Below, in pieces: positions 43,539 through 52,091 of a stretch of 64,000 nt of DNA. Source of the stretch: Massilia horti (GTDB taxonomy: Bacteria; Pseudomonadota; Gammaproteobacteria; Burkholderiales; Burkholderiaceae_D); the NCBI RefSeq assembly GCF_004614195.1, contig NZ_SPUM01000102.1, positions 33,720-97,719 on the forward strand, written 5' to 3'. Position 1 is the first letter of the stretch. Each line of letters begins with the position of its first letter. The position numbers were made by a program, and so were the translations under genes. The notes beneath the pieces are model-generated. The model did no database searches and was not told where the DNA came from. It saw nothing but the letters and a program-made list of their open reading frames with translations.

Positions 43539-45356
43539 ATGACCATGCCCCCTCGTTTCGCGCGTCGCCGCACGCTCCTGAAATCTGCCGCAGCCGCCGG
43601 GCTACTTTCCGCAACCGGCTTGCCTTCGCTCGCTGGCGCCGCGCCTGCCGATCCCTGGGCACGAGCACAACAGATCATCGACCGCTTCGCCAAGCCTTTG
43701 CCATTCCCGAAGCGCGACTTCGACATCACCAAATACGGCGCCAAGCCATGCAGCCTGCGCAAAGTGAAGGGCTTCGTGACCATCGAACACAAGGGCGAGG
43801 TCGACACGCCCGTCGCCGGATCGCATGACAGCTATCCGGCCATTCGCGACGCGATCGCAGCAGCCCACAAGGCCGGTGGCGGACGTGTCCTGATCCCGGC
43901 CGGGAACTGGTACTGCAAAGGACCGATCGTGCTGCTGTCGAACGTGCATGTGCACCTGGCCGCAAACGCACAGGTCTTCTTCAGCGCCAACCCGCACGAC
44001 TTTGCACGCGACGGCGACTACGACTGCGGCCCGAACGGCAAGCTGATTCTGTCGCGCTGGCAGGGCAACGACTGCCTGAACTTCTCGTCGATGGTGTATG
44101 CGCGCGGGCAGAAGAATATCGCGATCACGGGCGAGGACTGGACCAGCGTGCTCAATGGCCAGGCCGGCGTGCCGTTCGAAGATGGCAGCGGCACCTGCTG
44201 GTGGGGCATGAATCGCAAGGGCGCCCTACCCGGGGCGCTGCACCAGGGCGTCAACAATCCGGCCAACCCTGAGTCGCTGGCCGCGCTTGCGCCGCAACTG
44301 GACGCAGCCACGCTGGCGCGCATCCAGGGCGACAAGCCTAACTGGCGCAGCGACGAGATGTTCCTGCCGGCGCTGTCGGAAGCGGGCGTGCCTGTGGAGC
44401 GCCGCGTATTCGGACTGGGGCACTTCCTGCGCCCGAGCATGGTCGAATTCATCGATTGCACCGACGTGCTGATGCAGGGCTACCAGGTGGTGAGCACGCC
44501 GTTCTGGATCCACCATCCCGTCAATTCGCGCAACGTCCACATTTCGAAGGTCAGGATGGATAGCATCGGGCCGAACTCGGACGGCTTCGATCCCGAATCC
44601 TGCGATACCGTCCTGGTGGACGGGTGCTGGTTCAACACCGGCGACGACTGCATCGCCATCAAGGCCGGCAAAAACCTGGACACCCAATACGGCCCGACGC
44701 GCAACGTGGTGATCCAAAACAGCGTCATGAACAGCGGCCACGGCGCCGTCACGCTGGGCAGCGAAATGTCGGCCGGGATCGAGCACGTGTACGCCCAGCA
44801 CCTGGACGTGCGCAACATCAACTGGGCCACCGACCCGCTCAACACCGCGGTACGCCTGAAGACCAACATGAACCGTGGCGGCTACCTGCGCCACTTCTAC
44901 GTGCGCGACCTGAAATTGCCGAACGGCGTGCGCCTCAAGCCGGGCTTCTACACCCCGATGCCAGGCGGACCGGTGCCCGCGAAGACCGCAGCGGCGGGCG
45001 CGGGCGCCGTGATCACTTTCGACTGCGACTACTCGCCGGCTTTCGACCTGGTGCGCAGCCGTCCTCCCGAAATATCGGACATCCACATCTCCGACATCAA
45101 GGTTTCGAACGTCAATTCGAAGGAAGGCAGCTTCTCGTGCTACCAGGCGTTCGTGGTCATGGGGCCGGTGGCCACCAGCTACAACGGCCCGGCGGGCGCG
45201 CCAATCCTGCCGGTGACCGACGTGACCATCAGCGACTGCGATTTCGGCACCCCGATCAACGCGGATATGCCCTGGTTCCTCCACAACGCCAAACGGGTCA
45301 CCCTGCGCAACGTCACGATCGGCGGCAAGGTGTACAACGAATCGCTGGCCGGCTGA
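43539..45356 (+). CDS. Polygalacturonase-like glycoside hydrolase, family GH28
   Basis: A GH28 beta-helix enzyme of 605 residues that hydrolyses galacturonan or rhamnogalacturonan. The N-terminus carries a Tat signal (RRRTLLK, then a hydrophobic Ala/Gly stretch), so it is exported folded. Catalytic signatures: NSDGFDPESC with Asp348, TGDDCIAIK with Asp369 and Asp370, SGHGAVTLGSEMS with His401, and RLKTN, the substrate-binding Arg-Lys. The region from about 190 to 290 is a long insertion relative to fungal enzymes. GGAG lies eight bases before the start. It is followed at 30 bases by the DUF5060 glycosidase, probably one transcript. Confidence 0.94.
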   Translation: MTMPPRFARRRTLLKSAAAAGLLSATGLPSLAGAAPADPWARAQQIIDRFAKPLPFPKRDFDITKYGAKPCSLRKVKGFVTIEHKGEVDTPVAGSHDSYPAIRDAIAAAHKAGGGRVLIPAGNWYCKGPIVLLSNVHVHLAANAQVFFSANPHDFARDGDYDCGPNGKLILSRWQGNDCLNFSSMVYARGQKNIAITGEDWTSVLNGQAGVPFEDGSGTCWWGMNRKGALPGALHQGVNNPANPESLAALAPQLDAATLARIQGDKPNWRSDEMFLPALSEAGVPVERRVFGLGHFLRPSMVEFIDCTDVLMQGYQVVSTPFWIHHPVNSRNVHISKVRMDSIGPNSDGFDPESCDTVLVDGCWFNTGDDCIAIKAGKNLDTQYGPTRNVVIQNSVMNSGHGAVTLGSEMSAGIEHVYAQHLDVRNINWATDPLNTAVRLKTNMNRGGYLRHFYVRDLKLPNGVRLKPGFYTPMPGGPVPAKTAAAGAGAVITFDCDYSPAFDLVRSRPPEISDIHISDIKVSNVNSKEGSFSCYQAFVVMGPVATSYNGPAGAPILPVTDVTISDCDFGTPINADMPWFLHNAKRVTLRNVTIGGKVYNESLAG

Positions 45357-45386
45357 GCCGACAGAGCCAAAAAAGCAGGTTGAATC

Positions 45387-46997
45387 ATGAGAAGACAGTT
45401 TTTGTTGTGGGCGGCGGCGCTGGGCATGGCGCTGTGCGCGCCGCTTGCGCACGCACAGCCTAAGAGTGGACCCTCGGTGAACGGATTCGGGATCGCGGCA
45501 GCGAACGGTCCTGTCGAAAAGTGGGGAACCATCGAAATCGAGCTTGCCGGTCCCAGCACCGGCAATCCGTTCATGGAGGTCGAACTCTCGGCTGTTTTTC
45601 GCCAGGGTCAGCGCCAACTGCAGGCTACAGGGTTTTACGATGGCGACGGCAAGTACAAGATCCGCTTCATGCCTGATAGCGTCGGGGTCTGGCAATACGA
45701 GACGAGCAGCAACCGCCCGATCCTGAACGGCAAACGCGGAAGCTTCACGGCCGTCGCCCCGGCAACTGGCAATCACGGCCCTGTCAGGGTGCGCAATACC
45801 TTCCATTTCGGGTACGAGGACGGGACGCCTTTTTGGCAGGTGGGCACCACCAGCTATGCCTGGGCCCATCAAGGCGAGCAGTTGCAACAGCAGACTTTGC
45901 AGACGCTTGCCACCAGCCCCTTCAACAAGATCCGGATGGCGGTGTTCCCGAACAGTGACGTGAAAAATACGCCCTCACTGTATCCGTTCGAGGGCACCGC
46001 GCCGTTGCAGTGGGACTTCTCCCGATTCAACCCTGCTTTCTTCCGTCACCTGGAACAAAGGATTTCGCAGCTGCGCACGCTTGGCATCGAAGCGGACCTC
46101 ATTTTGTTCCACCCTTACGACAAGGGGCATTGGGGCTTCGACCGCATGCCGGCCGACGTGAATGAGCGCTATCTGAAATATGTGGTCGCGCGCCTGGCCG
46201 CGTATCGGAATGTCTGGTGGTCGATGGCCAACGAGTTCGACTTTCTGAAGGAGAAAAAGCCGGAAGACTGGGACCGTTATTTCGAGATCGTGCAGATGAG
46301 CGATCCATACCAGCACCTGCGCTCCATCCATAACGCTTTCGTCCTCTACAACCATACCAAACCGTGGGTGACACACGTTAGCATCCAGAACGGCGCGGTC
46401 ACCGAGGACTATGAACGGGCCGTTTTGTACCGTGACGTTTACAACAAGCCGGTCGTGTACGACGAAGTCAAATACGAAGGGAATTTCCCTCAACGCTGGG
46501 GCCAGCTCTCCGGCGAGGACATGGTGCTGCGGTTCTGGGAAGGCGCAATCGCGGGTACCTACGTGGGCCACGGCGAAACGTTTACCGAACCGAGCGGCCG
46601 TGCCTGGACCGGCCAGGGCGGCACGTTGCACGGCCAAAGTCCGGCACGGCTGGCGTTCTTTAGAAAAATCCTGAGCGAGAGTCCTGCCGAGGGCCTGGAG
46701 CCGATCGACAAATGGCAAGGCAATCCGTTTGCTGGAAAACACGCCCAGTATTATCTCGGCTACTTCGGGCGGGACACGCCCACTGCCTGGCCTTTTGTCC
46801 TTTTCAAGACAGGCCTGGCCGATGGAATGAAGTTCAGGGCGGAAGTGATCGATACCTGGAACATGACGGTCACGCCGGTTGACGGGATTTTCGAAGTCAA
46901 AAAGCGCGATAACTATACGTTCGCTGACAAGGACGGGCGCAGCATTGCGCTGCCGGGACGGCCGTATATGGCTTTGCGGATTGTGCGGGTGCCGTAA
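45387..46997 (+). CDS. DUF5060/DUF4038/DUF5605 glycoside hydrolase
   Basis: An exported glycosidase of 536 residues. Signal peptide MRRQFLLWAAALGMALCAPL (cleavage near AHA), an N-terminal DUF5060 beta-sandwich (FMEVELSAVFRQGQRQL, DGDGKYKIRFMPDSVGVWQY), a TIM barrel of the DUF4038 type (GTPFWQVGTTSYAWAH) and a C-terminal DUF5605-like beta domain. Clan-A style catalytic Glu candidates are in WWSMANEFDF and PVVYDEVKYEG. Related proteins occur in pectin loci, where some act on rhamnogalacturonan side chains; specificity here is not proven. Last gene of the plus-strand pectin run, followed by a large inverted repeat. Confidence 0.87.
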   Translation: MRRQFLLWAAALGMALCAPLAHAQPKSGPSVNGFGIAAANGPVEKWGTIEIELAGPSTGNPFMEVELSAVFRQGQRQLQATGFYDGDGKYKIRFMPDSVGVWQYETSSNRPILNGKRGSFTAVAPATGNHGPVRVRNTFHFGYEDGTPFWQVGTTSYAWAHQGEQLQQQTLQTLATSPFNKIRMAVFPNSDVKNTPSLYPFEGTAPLQWDFSRFNPAFFRHLEQRISQLRTLGIEADLILFHPYDKGHWGFDRMPADVNERYLKYVVARLAAYRNVWWSMANEFDFLKEKKPEDWDRYFEIVQMSDPYQHLRSIHNAFVLYNHTKPWVTHVSIQNGAVTEDYERAVLYRDVYNKPVVYDEVKYEGNFPQRWGQLSGEDMVLRFWEGAIAGTYVGHGETFTEPSGRAWTGQGGTLHGQSPARLAFFRKILSESPAEGLEPIDKWQGNPFAGKHAQYYLGYFGRDTPTAWPFVLFKTGLADGMKFRAEVIDTWNMTVTPVDGIFEVKKRDNYTFADKDGRSIALPGRPYMALRIVRVP

Positions 46998-47046
46998 GCG
47001 CCACTTCCCGGGGCCTGTTGGCTGAAACGCTAACGGTCCTCACGAT

Positions 47047-47130
47047 CCGCGTGCGCAGCAGAGCTGCACACCCTACGCGACGCGCCGCATCGGATGAATC
47101 GTAGGGTGTGCAGCTTTGCTGCGCACGCGG
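47047..47130. repeat. Dispersed inverted repeat, copy 1
   Basis: Arms of 31 bases (47047-47077 and 47100-47130) complementary except at one position, with a 22-base spacer. The ends read CGTAGGGTGTGCAGC pointing outwards from the spacer, and the arms contain GCTGCGCACGCGG. Related copies lie at 58205-58326 and 63799-63892. It separates the convergent DUF5060 and GH105 genes and could also fold as a terminator. Confidence 0.85.
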
Positions 47131-47165
47131 TGCGAAGTATGCCTCAGGTTGGCACCGCCGCTAAG

Positions 47166-47194
47166 CCGGGCAAGCTGAGAACAGCTTTGCCCGG
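47166..47194 (-). terminator. Hairpin after the GH105 gene
   Basis: CCGGGCAAGCTG (47166-47177) pairs with CAGCTTTGCCCGG (47182-47194), one bulge, loop AGAA. It lies 12 bases after the minus-strand stop. There is no T run, so its function as a terminator is tentative. Confidence 0.45.
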
Positions 47195-47205
47195 TACATC
47201 GCGAA

Positions 47206-48612
47206 TCAGTGGTGCTCGCGGTAGTTGGTTTGCACGCCCTTCGGCATGTAGTGGTAGGTGCGCACCTTGTACTCCACCGAGATGTCCGGATTCTTGATCA
47301 GGCGGATCATCTCAGCGCCGGCCAGCAGCATCGGACCGTAGCCGTGCAGCGCGTGCACGCTGGTCGGACGCGCATAGTAATACGCCTGGTCGCTTGCGAA
47401 GGTGGTGCCGACGCAGGTGCCTTCCACCTGGCCTTGCTCGTTGATCCTGGCCGACAGCGCCTGCCAGCCGGTCTGTGCGATCGAGCCGTAGGTCGTGGGG
47501 CTGATCCAGCCTTCGTTGATCGCGTGGGCGATCACGTACACGAAGATGGCGCTGGCCGAGGTCTCCAGGTACGAATCCGGACGGTCCAGCATCTGGTGCC
47601 ACAGGCCGGCGCCGGACTGCAGTTCGGATATGCCCTTGATGGACTTGCGCAGCTGCGCCAGCACCTTGGGATAGCCGGGGTGGTTCTTCGGCAGCACGTC
47701 CAGCAGGTCGGACATCGCCAGTACCGCCCAGCCATTGGCGCGTCCCCAGTAGAAGCGCGGCGCGTCCGGATTGTTGGCGTTCCAGCCGTGGGCGTAGATG
47801 CCCAGCTTGTCGTTGTACAGGTACTGCGACATGTTCAGCACGTTCTTCACGGCGTCGTCGTAGTACTTCTTCTGGCCGGTCATGTGCGCCATTTCCGCCA
47901 GCGCGGGTACGCCCATGTACATGTCGTCATTCCACAGGGACCAGGCTTGCGGCCGGTTGCGCGCCAGCGTGCCGTCTTTCAGGCGCACCTGTTTGTTGGC
48001 GACCCAGTCGCTGCAGGTGGCGATGATCGGCTGCAGGTCCGGGCCGATCTTGTTCAGGCGCGAGCGGATCAGGGCCGTGGTGCAGAACGAACCGGCATCG
48101 TCCAGCGAGCGCGGGTCGATCAGGCGGGCCAGGCTGTTGGCGCGCTCCAGCTTGAACTGCTCTTCCTGGCGTTTGAAATATGGGTAGGTTTGGCCGATGA
48201 AGTTCAGGTGGCGCTCGGTCATGGCGGTAAAGCTGGCGTCGCCCGTGATCTGGCGCGCCTTGATCAGGCCCGCATGGACCACGCCCATTTCATACACGGT
48301 GATGCCGAAGTCGCCCTTGGCCGGTTCGATGACGGCGTCCGCCACCGGGTTGGTCAGGTCGGTGATCGGCTGGCCGGTCTTCTTGCTGACGATGCGGGTC
48401 GGGGTGACGCTGTCCAGGTAGCCGCGAATGCGCTGCAGCGATTGGGTGATCTCCGCCACCACCGGCATCTTGTACGGGATCGGGTAGGTTCCCTCTCCCA
48501 CGTCGTTCGGGTTCTTGTTATCCGGGTTCCGATACGGTCCCTCGGCATAGGCTGCGTTGACCGACAGGGCGAGAATGGCGGCGGCCATCAGCGTGGTGTA
48601 TTTACTTCTCAA
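47206..48612 (-). CDS. Unsaturated rhamnogalacturonyl hydrolase-like enzyme, family GH105
   Basis: A GH88/GH105 protein of 468 residues with a Sec signal (MRSKYTTLMAAAILALSVNA), so periplasmic. The (alpha/alpha)6 barrel has the family motifs RPQAWSLWNDDMYMGVPALA, with the catalytic Asp in WNDDMYMG, and FYWGRANGWAVLAMSDLLDV. It removes unsaturated galacturonyl residues left by pectate or rhamnogalacturonan lyases, complementing the nearby PL10. The start codon is TTG at 48612, with GAGGGG six bases upstream; no ATG is nearby. It has a dedicated promoter with two operators (48656-48699), and the terminator of the TonB receptor lies just upstream, so it is transcribed separately. Confidence 0.9.
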   Translation of the reverse strand: MRSKYTTLMAAAILALSVNAAYAEGPYRNPDNKNPNDVGEGTYPIPYKMPVVAEITQSLQRIRGYLDSVTPTRIVSKKTGQPITDLTNPVADAVIEPAKGDFGITVYEMGVVHAGLIKARQITGDASFTAMTERHLNFIGQTYPYFKRQEEQFKLERANSLARLIDPRSLDDAGSFCTTALIRSRLNKIGPDLQPIIATCSDWVANKQVRLKDGTLARNRPQAWSLWNDDMYMGVPALAEMAHMTGQKKYYDDAVKNVLNMSQYLYNDKLGIYAHGWNANNPDAPRFYWGRANGWAVLAMSDLLDVLPKNHPGYPKVLAQLRKSIKGISELQSGAGLWHQMLDRPDSYLETSASAIFVYVIAHAINEGWISPTTYGSIAQTGWQALSARINEQGQVEGTCVGTTFASDQAYYYARPTSVHALHGYGPMLLAGAEMIRLIKNPDISVEYKVRTYHYMPKGVQTNYREHH

Positions 48613-48655
48613 AGCGTCCCCTCATCCAAGTAACAATGTTTTTAGTGATCGGGCT

Positions 48656-48699
48656 ATTCTAGATTGGTCAGATCAGATAGGCAATTGGTCGAACCAATT
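48656..48699 (-). promoter_or_regulatory. GH105 promoter with two GntR/FadR-type operators
   Basis: On the minus strand, -35 TTGCCT (48679-48684) and -10 TAGAAT (48656-48661) are 17 bp apart. Operator 1, TGGTCAGATCA (48665-48675), lies entirely in the spacer. Operator 2, TGGTCGAACCA (48686-48696), extended to the palindrome AATTGGTCGAACCAATT (48683-48699), overlaps the -35 edge. The centres are 21 bp apart, two helical turns. TGGTCnGACCA is the FadR-subfamily type of site. The placement predicts repression. Confidence 0.7.
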
Positions 48700-48763
48700 A
48701 AAAAGCGCCCGCCCCCTTGCCCGGGCCAGGCGGCACGGTTTGCATGCAAGGGGAGCGGGCGCT
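48700..48763 (-). terminator. Terminator of the TonB-dependent receptor gene
   Basis: On the minus strand AGCGCCCGC-TCCCCTTGC pairs with GCAAGGGG-GCGGGCGCT with one bulge, a loop of about 25 bases, then TTTTT. It directly abuts operator 2 of the GH105 promoter. Confidence 0.7.
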
Positions 48764-48831
48764 GGCAAGCGGCGGAACGGACCGCGCCACGCGCCAACAC
48801 TGCCGGCGCGCGGTGCGGCACCTGGCCCCGC

Positions 48832-51744
48832 TTAGAACTTGTACTCGACCGAGAAGCGGTACACGCGACCCATCATGTCAGCCATGCTGGTGACGTAGCC
48901 ACCGCTGTAGATGGTGTTGGCGGTGAGCGGCGGCCATTTTTCCGTGATGTTGTTCACACCGACGTTGATCGAGGTGTTGGGAATGCCCGTGTACTTCACG
49001 TTCACGTTGTACTGGCTGTACGCTTCCACCTTGGTCAGGTTGGAACCTGCGCGCGGCGTCAGGTCGGTCAGGCCGGTGTTATAACGCTGCGACAGGGTGG
49101 CTTTCAACGGACCTTTGCCCCAGCTGACGGAAGCGGTGTGCTTCCAGCGCGGGTTGATCTGCGGCATACCTGCCAGGCCGGAGTTCGGGCCCGCGCCGCC
49201 GTAACGGCCATCGTTGGTGATGATGCCCACGTTGCTCATCCACGCGCCATCCTTCTCGGCCTGGAACTCGTACTTCTGGATGTACGTACCGTTCAGCTTG
49301 GCGTCAAAGGTGCCTACGCTCGTTTTCGGGAAACGATAGCTGATCGACAGGTCAGCGCCACGGGTGCGCATCTGGCCACGGTTGGCCTGGCTCGCGATGA
49401 TGTGGTCGATCGTGCCGTCGGCTTTACGGATGAACGAGGAGTTGTACTTGTCCGGGTTCTGCTGGATCTCGGCGATCGCCACTGCACCCAGCACGTCGGT
49501 CAAGCCAATGCCCCAGTAGTCGAGCGTGATCGACAGGTCTTTGATCGGCTCAAACGCGCCGCCGAACGAGAAGCCGCGCGATTTTTCGGGCTTGAGGAAG
49601 TCGTTGTTGGGCGACTTGGTCCAGTACATGGTCTGCACGTTGCAGTACAGGTCAGCCGAAAGGCCGGGCAGCGGGGTGCCGGTACCGGGCACGGTCGGCT
49701 GCGAGCTCGGGCACTTCTGCGGGTCGTCCATCACCAGCGTGCGCACTTCCGGCGTCGGATTCTGGATGTCCGCGATCGACGGCGCGCGGAAACCGGTCGA
49801 CAGCGAGCCGCGCAGCACCAGGTTCTGCATCGGCTGCCAGCGCGCGGCCAGCTTCGGATTGACGGTGGTCTGCTTCAGGTCCTGGTAGTGGTCGGCACGG
49901 ACCGCGCCGTTGAGCGAGAACGTCGAGGTGATCGGTGCTTCCGCCTCGAGCACCAGCGAGCTGATGTCGCGGTACAGCTTCTTCGCCACGCCCTGCGGGG
50001 TTTCGCCGACCAGGTCGGACTGCGTCACGTTGCCGGACGCGTCGATGTAGTAGCTACCGTCAGGCTTCTTCAGCACGTAGTCCAGCTGCGGGTTGAAGGT
50101 GCGTGCCGAATCGCGGCGCAGTTCGCCCGACACTGCCAGCATCAGGTCGCCGCCCGGCAGCGCCCATACGCCGCGCGTGAAGGTGGCGTCGACGCTCTTG
50201 TTGTAGGCCTTGTTCAGACGGTAGGTGTAATCTTCCGCCTGGATGCTCTTGAGGTACTCCAGGCCGGCCGCGTCCTGCAGGCCGAACGGGTTCAGGATGC
50301 CCTTGTTGAAGCCTTCCTGCGCCTTCGAGTACAGGATGTAGCCTTCGCCCACGCGGGTGTCGCGGTAGGCCGCGCCGTAGTTCAGGCCAACGCGGTAATC
50401 CCAGCCCAGCACTTCGCCTTCGGCGGACAGCACGATGCGGTTGTTGGTCTGCTCGTCGTTACGATAAGCCGGCCCCAGTTCCGCCGGACCCCACACGAAG
50501 TAGATGGTCCGGCCGTTCATGTTCAGGTTGCTGACCGTGCCCGGGGTCTTGGTCGGGTCGATGTACATCGTCGGCGAGTTCGAGCCGGTGTTGCTGCCCA
50601 CAACCTGCACCGCCGGGGTGATGCCGTTGCCCGGGTAGAAGCGGCTGGTGGACGGCATCGAATAGGTGGTGGCCGGCTGGTTCGCGCCCGGCGTTTGCAT
50701 GCCGCGGTACTTCTGCACGGTGAAGTTGGCGTGCAGGATGTCCAGGTCGATCTTGTGGCCACCCGGCAGGTTCCAGCTCACGCGGGAGCTGATGTTGCTG
50801 ATCTTGCTGCCATCGGTAATCGCGGTCCAGAACAGCGGATTGCGGAAGCAGCCCGGCGAATAGGTCGGATTGGGGTCAGCGCTCTTGTTGCCCAGTACCG
50901 GCACCGAATACGGCGGCAAGCAGCCGTTGGCGAAGGTCGTGTTGTAGTTCGAGTTCGACCCAGTGGCAAAGCCGAAGTTGGCGGCCGGGTTGGGGTTCTT
51001 GTTGTCAGGGGTCATGCCCAGGCCGAGCGTGCGCAGGATCGCCGGATCGTGCTGCTGCGGGCGGTCGCCCTGGAACAGCGCGGTCTTTTCCTGGTGGTCG
51101 ATGGCGATGTACGCGTTCCAGCCATCGGTGCTCAAATTGCCACGGCCGAAAATGGCGCCGAACGATTTGGTCTGGCCGCCACCATTCATCTGCGGCGTGG
51201 CATACTCGGCTTTGACGGAAGCCCCATTGTAGCCGCGCTTGGTATAGTAGTTCTGCACGCCGCCCATGGCGTCCGCGCCGTAGATGGACGAGGCACCGCC
51301 TTTCAGGGTTTCGACGCGGTCCATGGCCATGCGCGGCATCACGTTGACCGACACGTACTGGTCTTGCAGCGGCTCGTTGGCCAGGCGGCGGCCGTTGAGC
51401 AGCGTCAGCGTACGCATCGGGCCCAGGCCGCGCAGGTTGGTGATCGGGCCGGCCGCGCCGCTGTTGGTGCCCAGCGACAGGGACTCGGGCATTTCCAGCA
51501 CCAGGTCCTTGAGCTCGGTGTGGCCACGCGCTTCGAGCTCGGCGGCCTTGATGGTGGTAACGGCGCTCGCGCCCTCGTCGGTAGCGTGGCGGATCAGCGA
51601 TCCGGTCACCACCACCGACTGCATTTGCGCCTGCTCGCCGTCAGCCGACTGCGCCTGGGCGTAGCCGGACATCTGAAGCACTGCCACCGCAACGGCCGAA
51701 GCCAGGGTGACGCGCTTGAATCGGTAAATACTCTCTGTGGACAT
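48832..51744 (-). CDS. TonB-dependent outer-membrane receptor
   Basis: A receptor of 970 residues. The signal peptide ends near AQAQS; there is no long N-terminal signalling extension. The plug domain includes VVVTGSLIRHATDEGASAV, TNLRGLGPMRTLTLLNGRR and the TonB-box-like start; the barrel follows and ends in the outer-membrane signature YRFSVEYKF. Length and plug style match the oligosaccharide-type receptors of Gammaproteobacteria and Oxalobacteraceae. Its place beside GH105 and PL10, and shared operators (51775-51830), suggest uptake of pectin oligomers. Ribosome site GAGGAGA. A 1077-codon open frame on the other strand is a shadow. Confidence 0.94.
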   Translation of the reverse strand: MSTESIYRFKRVTLASAVAVAVLQMSGYAQAQSADGEQAQMQSVVVTGSLIRHATDEGASAVTTIKAAELEARGHTELKDLVLEMPESLSLGTNSGAAGPITNLRGLGPMRTLTLLNGRRLANEPLQDQYVSVNVMPRMAMDRVETLKGGASSIYGADAMGGVQNYYTKRGYNGASVKAEYATPQMNGGGQTKSFGAIFGRGNLSTDGWNAYIAIDHQEKTALFQGDRPQQHDPAILRTLGLGMTPDNKNPNPAANFGFATGSNSNYNTTFANGCLPPYSVPVLGNKSADPNPTYSPGCFRNPLFWTAITDGSKISNISSRVSWNLPGGHKIDLDILHANFTVQKYRGMQTPGANQPATTYSMPSTSRFYPGNGITPAVQVVGSNTGSNSPTMYIDPTKTPGTVSNLNMNGRTIYFVWGPAELGPAYRNDEQTNNRIVLSAEGEVLGWDYRVGLNYGAAYRDTRVGEGYILYSKAQEGFNKGILNPFGLQDAAGLEYLKSIQAEDYTYRLNKAYNKSVDATFTRGVWALPGGDLMLAVSGELRRDSARTFNPQLDYVLKKPDGSYYIDASGNVTQSDLVGETPQGVAKKLYRDISSLVLEAEAPITSTFSLNGAVRADHYQDLKQTTVNPKLAARWQPMQNLVLRGSLSTGFRAPSIADIQNPTPEVRTLVMDDPQKCPSSQPTVPGTGTPLPGLSADLYCNVQTMYWTKSPNNDFLKPEKSRGFSFGGAFEPIKDLSITLDYWGIGLTDVLGAVAIAEIQQNPDKYNSSFIRKADGTIDHIIASQANRGQMRTRGADLSISYRFPKTSVGTFDAKLNGTYIQKYEFQAEKDGAWMSNVGIITNDGRYGGAGPNSGLAGMPQINPRWKHTASVSWGKGPLKATLSQRYNTGLTDLTPRAGSNLTKVEAYSQYNVNVKYTGIPNTSINVGVNNITEKWPPLTANTIYSGGYVTSMADMMGRVYRFSVEYKF

Positions 51745-51774
51745 ACTGCCAGTCTCCTCTTGGGTATCAGATCG

Positions 51775-51830
51775 AATTGGTTCGACCAGTTATTTTTGCT
51801 GGTAGGCCAAATCGTAAAGTGGTTAGACCA
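51775..51830 (-). promoter_or_regulatory. GntR/FadR-type operator array upstream of the TonB receptor
   Basis: Two good sites, TGGTTCGACCA (51778-51788) and TGGTTAGACCA (51820-51830), have centres 42 bp apart. A degenerate third element (CTGGTAGGCCA, about 51799-51809) sits midway, giving three elements at 21-bp steps. The first site matches the GH105 operator arm AATTGG. No clear -35/-10 pair was found. The rest of the 347-base gap 51745-52091 holds a nine-base T tract (near 51848) and nothing else I can name. Confidence 0.6.
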
Positions 51831-52091
51831 AGATGACAAGCCGGAAAGGTTTTTTTTTGGGCAATTAGAGGCAAATCCGCCACGCTTGGGACCTTGACAG
51901 CCGCGCGTAACCCGCTAGAGCGCCCTTCCAGCTGGGCTCGCGCGCCCGACCGCCGGCGCGGCAGCAAGGTTCGACCGTGGTTCTGATACGGGTCAAAGAA
52001 GCCGCCGACCGAAGGCGGAGACTTGTTCTTTTGGCCTGACCACGCCGCGCGCCCCGCCCCGGCTCGCCCGACACATCTGTCGGCAACCACC

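Noticed and set aside
47047..47130. IS element or transposon end
   Set aside because: It is a self-contained palindrome with no transposase frame and no flanking direct repeat visible.
48664..51897. 1077-codon plus-strand open frame opposite the TonB receptor
   Set aside because: It lies antisense to a complete, well-recognised receptor and extends through its terminator and operators; composition is that of a GC-rich shadow frame.
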